The notes: generated by a model from the letters alone, not told the origin. Shown: positions 15,956 through 24,347, numbered from the stretch's first letter. The stretch is DNA of 29,184 nt from Faecalibacterium sp. CAG:1138 (GCA_000434675.1 HF988640.1:121497-150680); one strand, 5' to 3'. Made by a program: numbers and translations.

Positions 15956-16498
15956 TTAACCGTTTTTATTTTTCGCTTTGATTTCCTGCTTTGTTTTTTC
16001 AAACGCCGCTTTAACGTCGGCCTTTTCTTCCTTTGTCAGACCACCCCAGAACACGGAATAGTAGCTTAGGGCCTGCCCCAGAAGCTCCCCGTCGGACATT
16101 TCGGCGAGCTCGGGAACGGTGTAGCTTTTCCCGATGCTCTCCAAAGCGTATTGCAAGCAGAGAAGCACTTTCAGTCTGTCGGGGCGGACGGAATATCTGT
16201 TCGCCATTTCGTTTAAGTTTTTTTCGGACAGAGAAGTTACGATTTTTCTTTTTATAACGTAGTTTTCAAAAAACTTTATATAGGCCGCATCGGAATACGC
16301 GTCAAGCAGACTGTCGTCGGCTCCGGCTACGGTGCTGTCGGCGTCGCGAGCAGGAAAACTGTCTTCCTGCGTGTCGGAATAACCGGATATATTTTTGTTC
16401 ACCACGGCCAAATTGTCGTAAATCGTGAAAAATCCGGCAGAAAGGCACGCTTCTGAAAAACACATCATAAGCATCAGCAATTTAAGGATAAAAATCAC
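15956..16498 (-). CDS. Exported protein of unknown function
   Basis: Up to 180 residues. A hydrophobic N-terminus (MIFILKLLMLMMCF) looks like a signal peptide; a clear lipobox is not present although a Cys follows (SEACLSAG). The mature part begins with a disordered acidic stretch, then a helical region (NLNEMANRYSVRPDRLKVLLCLQYALES, residues about 95-122) and a lysine-rich tail (KKTKQEIKAKNKNG-like). I do not recognise a family. The start is uncertain: the first in-frame candidate is GTG at 16498, which sits inside the GGAGGTG ribosome binding site itself; methionines at codons 9, 11 and 12 are alternatives but lie about 20 bases or more from that site. Confidence 0.6.
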   Translation of the reverse strand: MIFILKLLMLMMCFSEACLSAGFFTIYDNLAVVNKNISGYSDTQEDSFPARDADSTVAGADDSLLDAYSDAAYIKFFENYVIKRKIVTSLSEKNLNEMANRYSVRPDRLKVLLCLQYALESIGKSYTVPELAEMSDGELLGQALSYYSVFWGGLTKEEKADVKAAFEKTKQEIKAKNKNG

Positions 16499-16556
16499 CT
16501 CCGTCCGTATTTTGCGCCATTTGCAAAAAACAATACCGAAGATAGAAAAACAGGGG

Positions 16557-16586
16557 TTGATTTATCTGACGCGGTCATGCTATAAT
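16557..16586 (+). promoter_or_regulatory. Sigma-A promoter for the nitroreductase gene
   Basis: TTGATT (16557-16562), 18-base spacer, TATAAT (16581-16586), about 34 bases before the start codon. Confidence 0.8.
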
Positions 16587-16619
16587 ATAATCGGAAAAAC
16601 AAACGTAAGGAGATTCGTT

Positions 16620-17138
16620 ATGGAAAAAGTTTTTGAAAATATATACGGCAGAAGAAGCGTGCGCAAATACACGGAAAAACAGGTTCCGAAAGGGCTTTTG
16701 GAACAAATTGCCGAAGCGGGCCTATACGCCGCAAGCGGGCGAAACGCGCAAAGCCCTATCGTTTTGATTGTCACCGACAAAAAGCTCAGGGACGAGCTTT
16801 CACGCCTCAACGCCGAGGTTATGGGGCGCGACGCCGATCCGTTCTACGGCGCGCCGGCCGTCCTTGTCGTGCTTGCCGACAAGTCCGTCCCTACGTACGT
16901 TTACGACGGAAGTCTGACAATGGGCAACATGATGCTTGCCGCCCACGCGCTGGGGCTTGGCAGCTGCTGGATTCACCGCACGAAAGAAGTTTTTGAAACC
17001 GAAAGCGGCAAACGCATACTGGCCGATCTCGGCGTGGTCGGAGATTATGAAGGCATCGGCAACCTTATCGTCGGGTACACGGACGGCGAAACGCCTGCGC
17101 CCGCCCCTCGCAAAGAAGGCCGTGTTTTCAGAAAATAA
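16620..17138 (+). CDS. Nitroreductase-family FMN oxidoreductase
   Basis: A 172-residue flavoprotein. I use the ATG at 16620, preceded by AAGGAGA; a longer in-frame extension upstream overlaps the promoter and is not real. The FMN phosphate-binding segment GRRSVRKYTEKQVP (residues about 10-23) is typical of the NADH-nitroreductase fold, as are the substrate segment AASGRNAQSP, NMMLAAHALGLGSCWIHR and the C-terminal VGYTDGE...PRKEGRVF. It is at the short end of the family, and these enzymes reduce nitro compounds or quinones or have unknown natural substrates. It stands alone, with its own promoter, and its downstream region is the hairpin array. Confidence 0.93.
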   Translation: MEKVFENIYGRRSVRKYTEKQVPKGLLEQIAEAGLYAASGRNAQSPIVLIVTDKKLRDELSRLNAEVMGRDADPFYGAPAVLVVLADKSVPTYVYDGSLTMGNMMLAAHALGLGSCWIHRTKEVFETESGKRILADLGVVGDYEGIGNLIVGYTDGETPAPAPRKEGRVFRK

Positions 17139-17162
17139 ACAAAATGCGTCATAAACCGAAAC

Positions 17163-17227
17163 CCGCCGCAGGCGGATTTCATTGCAAAGCAATTTCATCA
17201 CAAAGTGATTTCATCGCCGAAGGCGAT
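17163..17227. repeat. Array of four small hairpins with a shared TTC linker
   Basis: Four perfect stem-loops follow each other with a period of 16-18 bases: CCGCC-GCA-GGCGG (17163-17175), ATTGC-AAA-GCAAT (17181-17193), ATCAC-AAA-GTGAT (17197-17209) and ATCGCC-GAA-GGCGAT (17213-17227). Stem sequences differ while the three-base loops and the TTC between the last three units are kept. This preserves structure rather than sequence. It lies just after the nitroreductase and just before the terminator, and I take it as a dispersed intergenic repeat. Confidence 0.75.
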
Positions 17228-17238
17228 TTAATAAAAAA

Positions 17239-17264
17239 ACCCTCCCGGGAAGGGAGGATTTTTT
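17239..17264. terminator. Bidirectional terminator
   Basis: CCTCCC (17241-17246) and GGGAGG (17252-17257) with T or A runs on both sides, serving the convergent nitroreductase and lipoprotein genes. Confidence 0.88.
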
Positions 17265-17274
17265 GTTGTTTTAG

Positions 17275-20200
17275 TTAAGCGGTTTCCTCTGTGGATTCGG
17301 CGTCTTTAAGATAGGTTGTGCCGTTGTAGGTCAGGTTGCCGCTTTCGTCTTTTTGTACGGGATAGACGAATTGTCCGTTTGCCGAGTCGAGCTTCATAAC
17401 GAAGGCCCTAGTGGATTCGTTGAACAAAATCTTGCCGCTGTCGAGAGCGTTGCCGTCTTTGTCCGAAACGGTTACGACGCCGTTTTTGATTGTGAGCTTG
17501 ACGCCGTCTGCGGAAGCGTAGGTTCCGTCAACGGTTTCGGTGGTGTTGAAACGGGAATAGTATTTGCCGTCCACCGAAATTTGCGTCGGTCTGTTTTCGG
17601 GATTCGTTATGCCGTTTACGGAGATATAGGTGATCGTGCCGTTTTCGGCAATCTTTTCCGCAAACACCGCAGTGACGTGCGAGCGTGTGCTTTCGTTGTA
17701 GACTTTGGTGATATACAACTTGCAAACGGTGTCGTCCGGAAGAATTAAGGTGTCACCGTTCACGATGACGATATCTCCTTCCGCATTGCCGAACGTGCCG
17801 CTGCCTTGCCCCGCAAAATGAGATTTGTAATGGTAGAAGTAGTTGGTCCCTTGCGGCTTGTCGTCTGCTCCGGTGCCGATGTCGTTGGCTATGATAAATT
17901 CGTCGGTTATGAGCCAGCAGTCATAGCGTACGTTCAGGAAGAACTTGCCTTCGGCGGTTACGTAGAGGGTGAAGGTATCTTCGCCGTGCGTAACGGTTTG
18001 AGTGCTCGAGTCAAAGACGATTTCGTCCGTAAAGCCGTTCGATTTCCACACGGAGTCGCGACACGATTCAGGAAGTTCGTCGTATTTTGCGAGCCTTGCG
18101 GAGCGATAGACAAGGTCAGGTGTCGCGTCTTCGCCGCCGGCAGTCCATTCATTGAGGTGATACGGCTTGGTGTAGAAGGTTCCGTCTGCGTTGAAGCCGA
18201 CTTCGAAATGAGATTTTATGAAACGTGCCGGCTCTCCGCAATGGTAAGCGTAGATGGTGCCGTTTTCTTCCAAAAGTTCGAATCTCTGATCGCCGTATGC
18301 TTTCCACTGGTTGTAGTCGTATGAGCTGACGTCGGCGCCGAAGTTTTTGAGGATAAGCTCGCCGCCCCTGATTTCCGCCACCGAAACGCCCGTGTCGTGG
18401 TAAGCCGTTGCGGCGTAGAGGCCGTCGTATGCGGACGCGTCGAAAGGCGTGGAATGACTGTAGCCTTCGTCCGAAAGATAGAGGGAGTTATTTTCGCCGG
18501 TCATTTCGGCTATTTCGAAAATCGTGCCCGAGTCGCGGTCGAAAGCGAATCTGAGGTAAGGAACGCCCTTCATCACTTGATCCGTATATCCGATATTGAT
18601 TTCCCAAGCGGAGGTGTCGCGGCTGTCGCTGCAAACGTAGAACGAGCCTTCTTCGTCGGTGTAAACCATGTCATAAGAGGAAATGTCATATTCCTTGCCC
18701 TGAACGGAGGAGAGGTAGGTGTAGAGATAAACCTTTCCGTCTGCTTCCGTCAAACGATAGGTGGTTTTGCCGTCGGCAAAATAGGTGCCTGCCGCGGCCT
18801 TTACGTCGTCAGGCAGGGAAGTGAGCATGGTGAGCGGACTCTGGTAACGGAGGTACGAATAGTGCTGTTCGCCGTAAATGCCTGTGTTATGGACGCTCAT
18901 GCCGTAGCCACCAAATAAAGCGGTCATGGTTTTGAGGCCCGAGTCGTGAGCCGAAAGGCCGGTCTGATACACAAATTCCATTGCCATCAGGTTGCCGTCG
19001 CCGTTTATATACGTGCCCAGAAGGTCCGACGATCTTTCGTCGTAGCTTCTGAAGCCTTTATGCCAAACGCCGTTATGCTTGATGCTCGACATGCGGTAAG
19101 AAACGTCGCTTTCGGAGTTGACGGTCAGTTGGAAAACGTTGTAGTTATTGCCCGAAGACGAATCGTTTTTATAATACCGAACGTATGTGCCGGCGGTTTT
19201 GCCGTTATGACGGTCGTTTTCTTCTTTGATAGCTAAGAAATCGGCTTCGGTCATCGGACGGAAGGTTTTTGATTCGTCCGAGGTGTCGAGATACATTACG
19301 TTGTAGAAATCGTCTGCGTAGAAGTAGAAGGTTTCGCCGTCAAGCACGCCGCCGTAGAGCAGGTAGCTTTGGCTGAAGGCTTCGGTTTCTCCGAACATGC
19401 GAGAGCGAATTTCAGGTCCCGTGTTTTTTCTGGTTGCGAACAGAACCTGCGTCTGATCCACGTTCATGTAATATTTGTCGTCAAACTTTTCGTCGTGATA
19501 GAGTTTGCCGGTCCAAAACTTTTCGCCCACGCCGAGTTTGTCGAATTCTTTGTGGAAGTATCCGCTGGTGCCTATTTCGGAAATAAGCTTGTCGTCGCCC
19601 AGCTTGAAAGCAAAGTAACTGTTCGCCGAAACGAAATAGTCGCCGATTTTGTAGAAAGTTTCAAGGGGATATTCGCTGTTTGTGCCGTATTTGAACTCTG
19701 CGCTTCTATAGCCGAGCTTGCCGCTTACGGGGAGGAAATTGTAGAGATAATCGACTTGGTTGTCGCCTGTTTTTGCGATGTATAACGCGCCGTAGTTTAC
19801 GGCGAGGCCGGCCATGTCGTCCTCGGTGGCAACGGCGTAGTTGTTGACGTTGGAATATTCCACGCCGTTATACGACAGCTTGCCGTCGTCCGTTACCGTG
19901 AGAACCTCGTAATACGGAATTTCGTTATAGGTATTTTTGACGCCGACGATTTTGCCGTTCGCCATCATTATGATCGTCTTATCGCTTCCGTCGAGGCAAT
20001 ACCTCTCCCAAAAACGGTCATATTCGACGCTGATGTGTCGGCTGTCGTAACGCTCGCAAGGGATTTCTTTCGGAACGGAAATGATTTTGGTATAAGCTTC
20101 CTTGCCTTCGCCGACGGTTATGGTCTGTTCTTCGTAAACCGTGCGGGTGCCGCTGTAAGCGTTGAAATACAGATATTTGCCCAAAATCGGTTCGGCTACG

Positions 20201-21900
20201 TCTTTGGTGGCTTCGGAAAGGTTCAGCTTGAGATAGGTTTTATCTCTGAAGGTAAAGGAGTTTTCCGTACGATCGATAGGCTGGAACAAAACGCCGGTGT
20301 CGTCGATGGTGTTATACGAAGACAGATAGGTTTGTTCTTCTATTTTGTATATGCCAAAACGTTCGTTTCCGATCTCGAAGACAGAGTTTACGGTAGCGTA
20401 CGCGTCGTCGTCCGTTTTGTAGATGCCGAGGTCGGACAAATAGGTTTCTTCTTCAACCCGTTCGTACTGTTTGTATTCGGCGCCGCCGACCGAAAGGACT
20501 CGTCTGCCTTCTTCCCCCGAAACGGTGATGATTTTGGAGCTTTCCACCGTGTTGGAGTTCATTACGCGGTTGACGAACAGAGTAGGGTAGGTTTCGCCCG
20601 CCAAAATCAACGAAAAGTCGTATCTCTCGCCCGAAAAGATTGCGTAATTGTAGGAAATCATCGCAAGCGAGTTGGTTTCGAAGCTGTAGAAGTTGTCGTT
20701 TATATAATCGCCTCCGCAGGAATTTGCCCTTACGTAGTCCACGCCCTTGAAGGTGAGGGAGTCGTTTGTCATAGAGATGGCGGAGTAACGATTGGAAGAC
20801 TCCATAACGTAAAGCTTGCCGCTTGCGGTGCGCTTGACGTAGTACTCCGTACCGTTTTCCAAAATGGCGGCGCCGGGGTAGTAGTCGCGAGGCACAAGCA
20901 ACACTTCTGCGTTTTCGGCGTAGAAATACGCGTCGCCTATCCGCTCGTCCTTGTCTTTATCTTTACCGTCGCCGAAATTGAAGCCGAGATCGTCGGCAAA
21001 AGAGCAATAGTCGGCTTTTTCGTAGGTGTGTCCGTCAAGCGTCACGCTTTCGGAGGTAAAAACGGCTTCCGAAACGGTGTGCTCGGTTTCGTTTACCACG
21101 AAGGTTCTCCCCGGGAACGTTTCGCAACGGGAGAAGAAAGCGAATCTGCTTTCGCCGTTTGAATAAAACGACTCGCGACGGAAAAAGTCGCCGTTTTCGG
21201 CAACAAGGTCGCAGGTGCCGGATATAAGTTCCGGACTATAGTTGTCTAACGGAGCAAACCATAGGCCGTTAAGCTTGATATTTCTGCCCTCGCGTTGGTT
21301 TTCGTAATCGCTTTTTACGTAATCGTCGCCGACTTTTTGGAAGTATTCGAGTTCATAAGTGTCGGGATTTGAACTGGCGTAAAGCTCGTAGGTTTCGCCT
21401 CCGACGAGAATTTCGTTATCGTGCGCGTACGCTACGACGACGTTGCCGTTGTCGTTTGCCGCAAGGTGCATTACGCCGAGGCTCAGAGGATCGTAGGTCC
21501 TTTCGCTGCTTTGGCCGTTTCCGTGCCAGATAACGGGTTTGGACGGGTCGCTGTCAAGCCATTTCTGCCCGTCGCCTACCGCCCAGACGACAACCTCGTC
21601 GCCGTCCTCGACGTACACAAAGTTGTCGACGGTGGAGTAAGGGCCTTCGCCGTTTATGGTGAAAAAGTATTCCCTTGCGCCGTCGATAGGATCCCATTCG
21701 ACGCGTTCGTCTGTGGTTTGAAGCTTCGGCGTGCGCAATTTTTCGGCTTGATTTTCGTTTCTGTTGTTGGTGCCGCCGTTTCCGCCGCCATTGCCGCCGC
21801 CGTTGCCGCCACCATTGTTGTTATTGCCGCCGCAGGCGCAAAGAACGAACACAACAAGCGTCAACACCAGAAGTACTGCAAAAAGCTTTTTGGTTTCCAT
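17275..21900 (-). CDS. Giant repeat-containing lipoprotein, 1541 residues
   Basis: Residues 1-22 are a lipoprotein signal with lipobox LCAC, so Cys23 is the predicted lipid anchor. Residues 24-46 are a glycine/asparagine linker (GGGN repeats). Residues about 56-125 resemble a fibronectin type III domain (VEWDPIDGAREYFFTINGEG). The rest is beta-rich with recurring elements: a 'G-x-Y' opening (GTYVRYY, GTYFADG, GLYAATA, GTYASAD) and a closing hairpin such as VTLDGHTYEK (about 287), LTFKGVDYVR (382), FTFRDKTYLK (549), LSYNGVEYSN (675) and LTYNGTTYLK (1523). Spacing is about 80-125 residues, so it appears built from many copies of one small beta unit. No catalytic motif is visible. AAGGAGA precedes the ATG, 21 bases after glyA with no terminator between them. 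Ligand or adhesion function is unknown. Confidence 0.9.
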   Translation of the reverse strand: METKKLFAVLLVLTLVVFVLCACGGNNNNGGGNGGGNGGGNGGTNNRNENQAEKLRTPKLQTTDERVEWDPIDGAREYFFTINGEGPYSTVDNFVYVEDGDEVVVWAVGDGQKWLDSDPSKPVIWHGNGQSSERTYDPLSLGVMHLAANDNGNVVVAYAHDNEILVGGETYELYASSNPDTYELEYFQKVGDDYVKSDYENQREGRNIKLNGLWFAPLDNYSPELISGTCDLVAENGDFFRRESFYSNGESRFAFFSRCETFPGRTFVVNETEHTVSEAVFTSESVTLDGHTYEKADYCSFADDLGFNFGDGKDKDKDERIGDAYFYAENAEVLLVPRDYYPGAAILENGTEYYVKRTASGKLYVMESSNRYSAISMTNDSLTFKGVDYVRANSCGGDYINDNFYSFETNSLAMISYNYAIFSGERYDFSLILAGETYPTLFVNRVMNSNTVESSKIITVSGEEGRRVLSVGGAEYKQYERVEEETYLSDLGIYKTDDDAYATVNSVFEIGNERFGIYKIEEQTYLSSYNTIDDTGVLFQPIDRTENSFTFRDKTYLKLNLSEATKDVAEPILGKYLYFNAYSGTRTVYEEQTITVGEGKEAYTKIISVPKEIPCERYDSRHISVEYDRFWERYCLDGSDKTIIMMANGKIVGVKNTYNEIPYYEVLTVTDDGKLSYNGVEYSNVNNYAVATEDDMAGLAVNYGALYIAKTGDNQVDYLYNFLPVSGKLGYRSAEFKYGTNSEYPLETFYKIGDYFVSANSYFAFKLGDDKLISEIGTSGYFHKEFDKLGVGEKFWTGKLYHDEKFDDKYYMNVDQTQVLFATRKNTGPEIRSRMFGETEAFSQSYLLYGGVLDGETFYFYADDFYNVMYLDTSDESKTFRPMTEADFLAIKEENDRHNGKTAGTYVRYYKNDSSSGNNYNVFQLTVNSESDVSYRMSSIKHNGVWHKGFRSYDERSSDLLGTYINGDGNLMAMEFVYQTGLSAHDSGLKTMTALFGGYGMSVHNTGIYGEQHYSYLRYQSPLTMLTSLPDDVKAAAGTYFADGKTTYRLTEADGKVYLYTYLSSVQGKEYDISSYDMVYTDEEGSFYVCSDSRDTSAWEINIGYTDQVMKGVPYLRFAFDRDSGTIFEIAEMTGENNSLYLSDEGYSHSTPFDASAYDGLYAATAYHDTGVSVAEIRGGELILKNFGADVSSYDYNQWKAYGDQRFELLEENGTIYAYHCGEPARFIKSHFEVGFNADGTFYTKPYHLNEWTAGGEDATPDLVYRSARLAKYDELPESCRDSVWKSNGFTDEIVFDSSTQTVTHGEDTFTLYVTAEGKFFLNVRYDCWLITDEFIIANDIGTGADDKPQGTNYFYHYKSHFAGQGSGTFGNAEGDIVIVNGDTLILPDDTVCKLYITKVYNESTRSHVTAVFAEKIAENGTITYISVNGITNPENRPTQISVDGKYYSRFNTTETVDGTYASADGVKLTIKNGVVTVSDKDGNALDSGKILFNESTRAFVMKLDSANGQFVYPVQKDESGNLTYNGTTYLKDAESTEETA
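21763..21831 (-). repeat. Minisatellite coding for the GGGN linker
   Basis: Twelve-base units (GGCGGCGGCAAC with variation) encode residues 24-46 of the giant lipoprotein. Such repeats can change in copy number, which would alter the length of the linker between lipid anchor and fold. Confidence 0.8.
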
Positions 21901-21921
21901 AACGTTCTCCTTAAAAAATTT

Positions 21922-23157
21922 CTAATATTCAAGAGGGAATTTCGCAATCAGTTTTTTGACTTCCGCCCGAACTTCGGGTATTGCGGTTTTACCTTCAAAA
22001 ACGATTTTTGCGATAAGTCGCGCGATGAGGCGCATATCGTCTTCTTTCATGCCGCGCGTCGTAACCGACGGAGTGCCCACCCTTATGCCGCTGGTGATTT
22101 TCGGGCTGCGGGTTTCGTTCGGCACGGTGTTTTTGTTGACGGTGATACCCGCCTTGTCCAGATTTTTTTCCACCTCAAGCCCCGTTACGCCCAGAGAGGA
22201 GAAGTCCAGAAGCATAAGATGGTTGTCGGTTCCGCCCGAAACCAGTTTTATGCCCAGCTTTTGAATTTCGTCGGCCATGGCCGCGGAATTGAGGATAATT
22301 TGCTTTTGATATGCCTTGAATTCGTCGGAAAGCGCTTCGCCGAAGGCAACGGCTTTGCCTGCGATGACGTGCTCCAAAGGCCCGCCTTGCGTGCCCGGGA
22401 AAACCGCTTTGTCGATTTTTGCCGCAAGGTATTCCTTGCACATAATCACGCCGCCGCGAGGGCCCCTCAGCGTTTTGTGAGTGGTGGTGGTTACGACGTC
22501 CGCGTAAGGCACGGGGCTCGGGTGCAGACCTGCCGCCACGAGGCCGGCTATATGCGCCATGTCTACCATAAGATATGCGCCGACTTTGTCGGCAATTTCT
22601 CTGAAACGCTTAAAATCTATGACGCGAGGATACGCGCTTGCGCCCGCCACGATAAGCTTCGGTTTTTCCGCAAGGGCGAGTTTTTCCACCTCGTCGTAGT
22701 TTATGGTTTCGGTATTCTTGTCCACGCCGTAAGGCACGACCTTGAAATATCTGCCCGAAACGTTGACTTTTGCTCCGTGGGTGAGGTGGCCGCCGTTTGA
22801 GAGGCTCATGCCCATAATTTTGTCGCCCGGCTCCAAAAGAGCAAAATAGACGGCAAAGTTTGCGCTTGCGCCGCTGTGCGGCTGAACGTTTGCGTGATCG
22901 CAGCCGTAAAGCTTTTTAAGTCGTTCTATGGCAAGGTTTTCGACGACGTCGACGTACTTGCAGCCGCCGTAGTACCTTGCGTTCGGATAACCCTCGGCAT
23001 ACTTGTTGGTGAGAGGGCTGCCGACCGCTTCGAGAACCGCTTCCGAAACGAAATTTTCGCTTGCGATAAGCTCGATGGTTTTTTTCTGGCGTGCGGTTTC
23101 CTTTTTTATGGCTGCGTAAACTTCGGGATCCTGATTTTTGAGATGCGGATATTTCAT
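21922..23157 (-). CDS. glyA: Serine hydroxymethyltransferase
   Basis: Transfers the C3 carbon of serine to tetrahydrofolate, giving glycine and methylene-tetrahydrofolate. 411 residues. I choose the ATG at 23157 because GGAGG is seven bases upstream; an earlier in-frame ATG at 23187 would add ten residues but has no binding site. The pyridoxal phosphate lysine is Lys228 in TTTHKTLRGPRGG, essentially where it is in the E. coli enzyme (Lys229). Other landmarks are IASENFVSEAV, NVQPHSGASAN, LSNGGHLTHG, VDMAHIAGLVA and the C-terminal RVGTPSVTTRGM. First gene of a transcript that probably runs on into the giant lipoprotein. Confidence 0.98.
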   Translation of the reverse strand: MKYPHLKNQDPEVYAAIKKETARQKKTIELIASENFVSEAVLEAVGSPLTNKYAEGYPNARYYGGCKYVDVVENLAIERLKKLYGCDHANVQPHSGASANFAVYFALLEPGDKIMGMSLSNGGHLTHGAKVNVSGRYFKVVPYGVDKNTETINYDEVEKLALAEKPKLIVAGASAYPRVIDFKRFREIADKVGAYLMVDMAHIAGLVAAGLHPSPVPYADVVTTTTHKTLRGPRGGVIMCKEYLAAKIDKAVFPGTQGGPLEHVIAGKAVAFGEALSDEFKAYQKQIILNSAAMADEIQKLGIKLVSGGTDNHLMLLDFSSLGVTGLEVEKNLDKAGITVNKNTVPNETRSPKITSGIRVGTPSVTTRGMKEDDMRLIARLIAKIVFEGKTAIPEVRAEVKKLIAKFPLEY

Positions 23158-23213
23158 TGGTTTTCCTCCGTAGTCGAAAATCGACATGTTTAGGTAAGTG
23201 TATGTTATCTTTA

Positions 23214-23243
23214 ACTATAACACATTTATATTGAAATAATCAA
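23214..23243 (-). promoter_or_regulatory. Sigma-A promoter for glyA
   Basis: On the minus strand TTGATT (23238-23243), 18 bases, TATAGT (23214-23219). The leader is about 50 bases, so no glycine riboswitch is present. Confidence 0.75.
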
Positions 23244-23272
23244 CAAAATTCGGTGTTCGGATGAAAAACGCG

Positions 23273-23302
23273 TTGACAAATTTTGCTCCGGCATAGTAAA
23301 AT
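23273..23302 (+). promoter_or_regulatory. Sigma-A promoter for the hydrolase gene
   Basis: TTGACA (23273-23278), 18-base spacer, TAAAAT (23297-23302), about 30 bases before the start codon. Confidence 0.75.
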
Positions 23303-23335
23303 TTTTACGTAAGAAAATTTCGGTGGAGGGAAATT

Positions 23336-24331
23336 ATGCTTAAAATACCTGTTATGAGCAAAATATTCGACGTCGTGGAGGAGTCGAGAGCAAAACCGAA
23401 CGGAAGAAGCCCGTTCGTGGAAGAAATAAAAACAATCAAGGACGTCGTCTATAAAACGGTAGACGGAAAGGACCTCGTTATGGACGTTTATCTTCCTGCA
23501 AACGGTGCGAAAAAGGCGCCGGTGGTGCTGGAAATTCCGGGCGGCGGCTGGATGATTCACAACAGAAAAAGACGTGACGGCTACGCCAGACTTTTTGCCG
23601 TTTTAGGGGCGGCGGTTTGTGTGATAGATCACAGGTTGTCACCGGAAATATTTTTCCCCGAAAACCTCAAGGACGTGGCCGACGCGCTGAATTTTATCGT
23701 AGATAACGCCGAAAAATACGGCTTCGACGCAGGCAACGTAACCGTCACCGGCGACAGCTCGGGCGGACACCTCGCGGCGTGTCTGGCGTGCGCGTCTTCG
23801 GTGCCTTCCTACGGCGAAAAACTGGGGCTTCCGAAGCTTAAAACCAAGGTAGGAAACTGCATTTTCATTTCCGGCGCGTTCAGCTTCGAAACAATGTACA
23901 AAATTCCGTTTACGCACCTTCTGATGGTCAGATATTTTTCGGGGCAAAAAAGCCGCAAAGCCTTCAGAAAATGGGAGTTTTACAAGGAAGCCGATCCGTA
24001 CAACTACATCACCAAAGATTTTCCGGAGTCCTATGGTAACGGCGGCGGTTCGGACCTGTTATGTCTCGGCGAAGCCAAACGCATGGCGGGCTACCTCAAC
24101 GCCGCGGGCGTGAAAAACGCGTATCAGGTAGGGAAAAACGTCTTCAACAACGGCCATTGCTACGTTCTGAGGCTGCCGTTTGCGCCGGCAAGACGCGATA
24201 TGCAAAAGATCATGGCCTGGTACGCCGAAAAACAGGCGGAGAAGGGCGTGGATATGTCGGAAGGGCTTGTGAGGGTAACGACGTTTCTCACGGACTACAA
24301 GGCCGCCCTCGGCGGAAAAGTCAAGTGCTGA
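23336..24331 (+). CDS. Alpha/beta-hydrolase, esterase-like
   Basis: A 331-residue protein with the hydrolase core. Oxyanion-hole segment PGGGW is at 68-72 (His of the usual HGG is Pro), the nucleophile elbow GDSSGG at 139-144 puts the serine at 141, and His274 in NNGHCY is the likely catalytic base. The usual acidic residue after 'LL..G..' is Lys248 here (LLCLGEAK), so the acid is unclear; Asp240 or Glu246 could serve. It resembles the BD-FAE/HSL-type carboxylesterases, but with insertions (FSGQKSRKAFRKWEF, 201-215) probably forming a lid. No signal peptide, so cytoplasmic. GGAGGG precedes the ATG. Substrate unknown. Confidence 0.85.
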   Translation: MLKIPVMSKIFDVVEESRAKPNGRSPFVEEIKTIKDVVYKTVDGKDLVMDVYLPANGAKKAPVVLEIPGGGWMIHNRKRRDGYARLFAVLGAAVCVIDHRLSPEIFFPENLKDVADALNFIVDNAEKYGFDAGNVTVTGDSSGGHLAACLACASSVPSYGEKLGLPKLKTKVGNCIFISGAFSFETMYKIPFTHLLMVRYFSGQKSRKAFRKWEFYKEADPYNYITKDFPESYGNGGGSDLLCLGEAKRMAGYLNAAGVKNAYQVGKNVFNNGHCYVLRLPFAPARRDMQKIMAWYAEKQAEKGVDMSEGLVRVTTFLTDYKAALGGKVKC

Positions 24332-24347
24332 CGATTTTGCAAAATCG
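24332..24347. repeat. 16-base perfect palindrome after the hydrolase gene
   Basis: CGATTTTGCAAAATCG reads the same on both strands and begins directly after the TGA stop. No T run follows, so it is not a good terminator; it may be a binding site. The gap to the next gene also contains its promoter. Confidence 0.5.

Noticed and set aside
16425..16619. N-terminal extension of the nitroreductase frame
   Set aside because: It runs through the TTGATT/TATAAT promoter and lacks a ribosome binding site; the family begins at the ATG at 16620.
17163..17227. CRISPR array
   Set aside because: The units are only 16-18 bases long, are palindromes themselves, and contain no conserved repeat sequence separated by unique spacers; no cas genes are present.
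23158..23335. Glycine riboswitch before glyA
   Set aside because: The predicted leader is only about 50 bases, too short for the aptamer, and no tandem aptamer pattern is visible.
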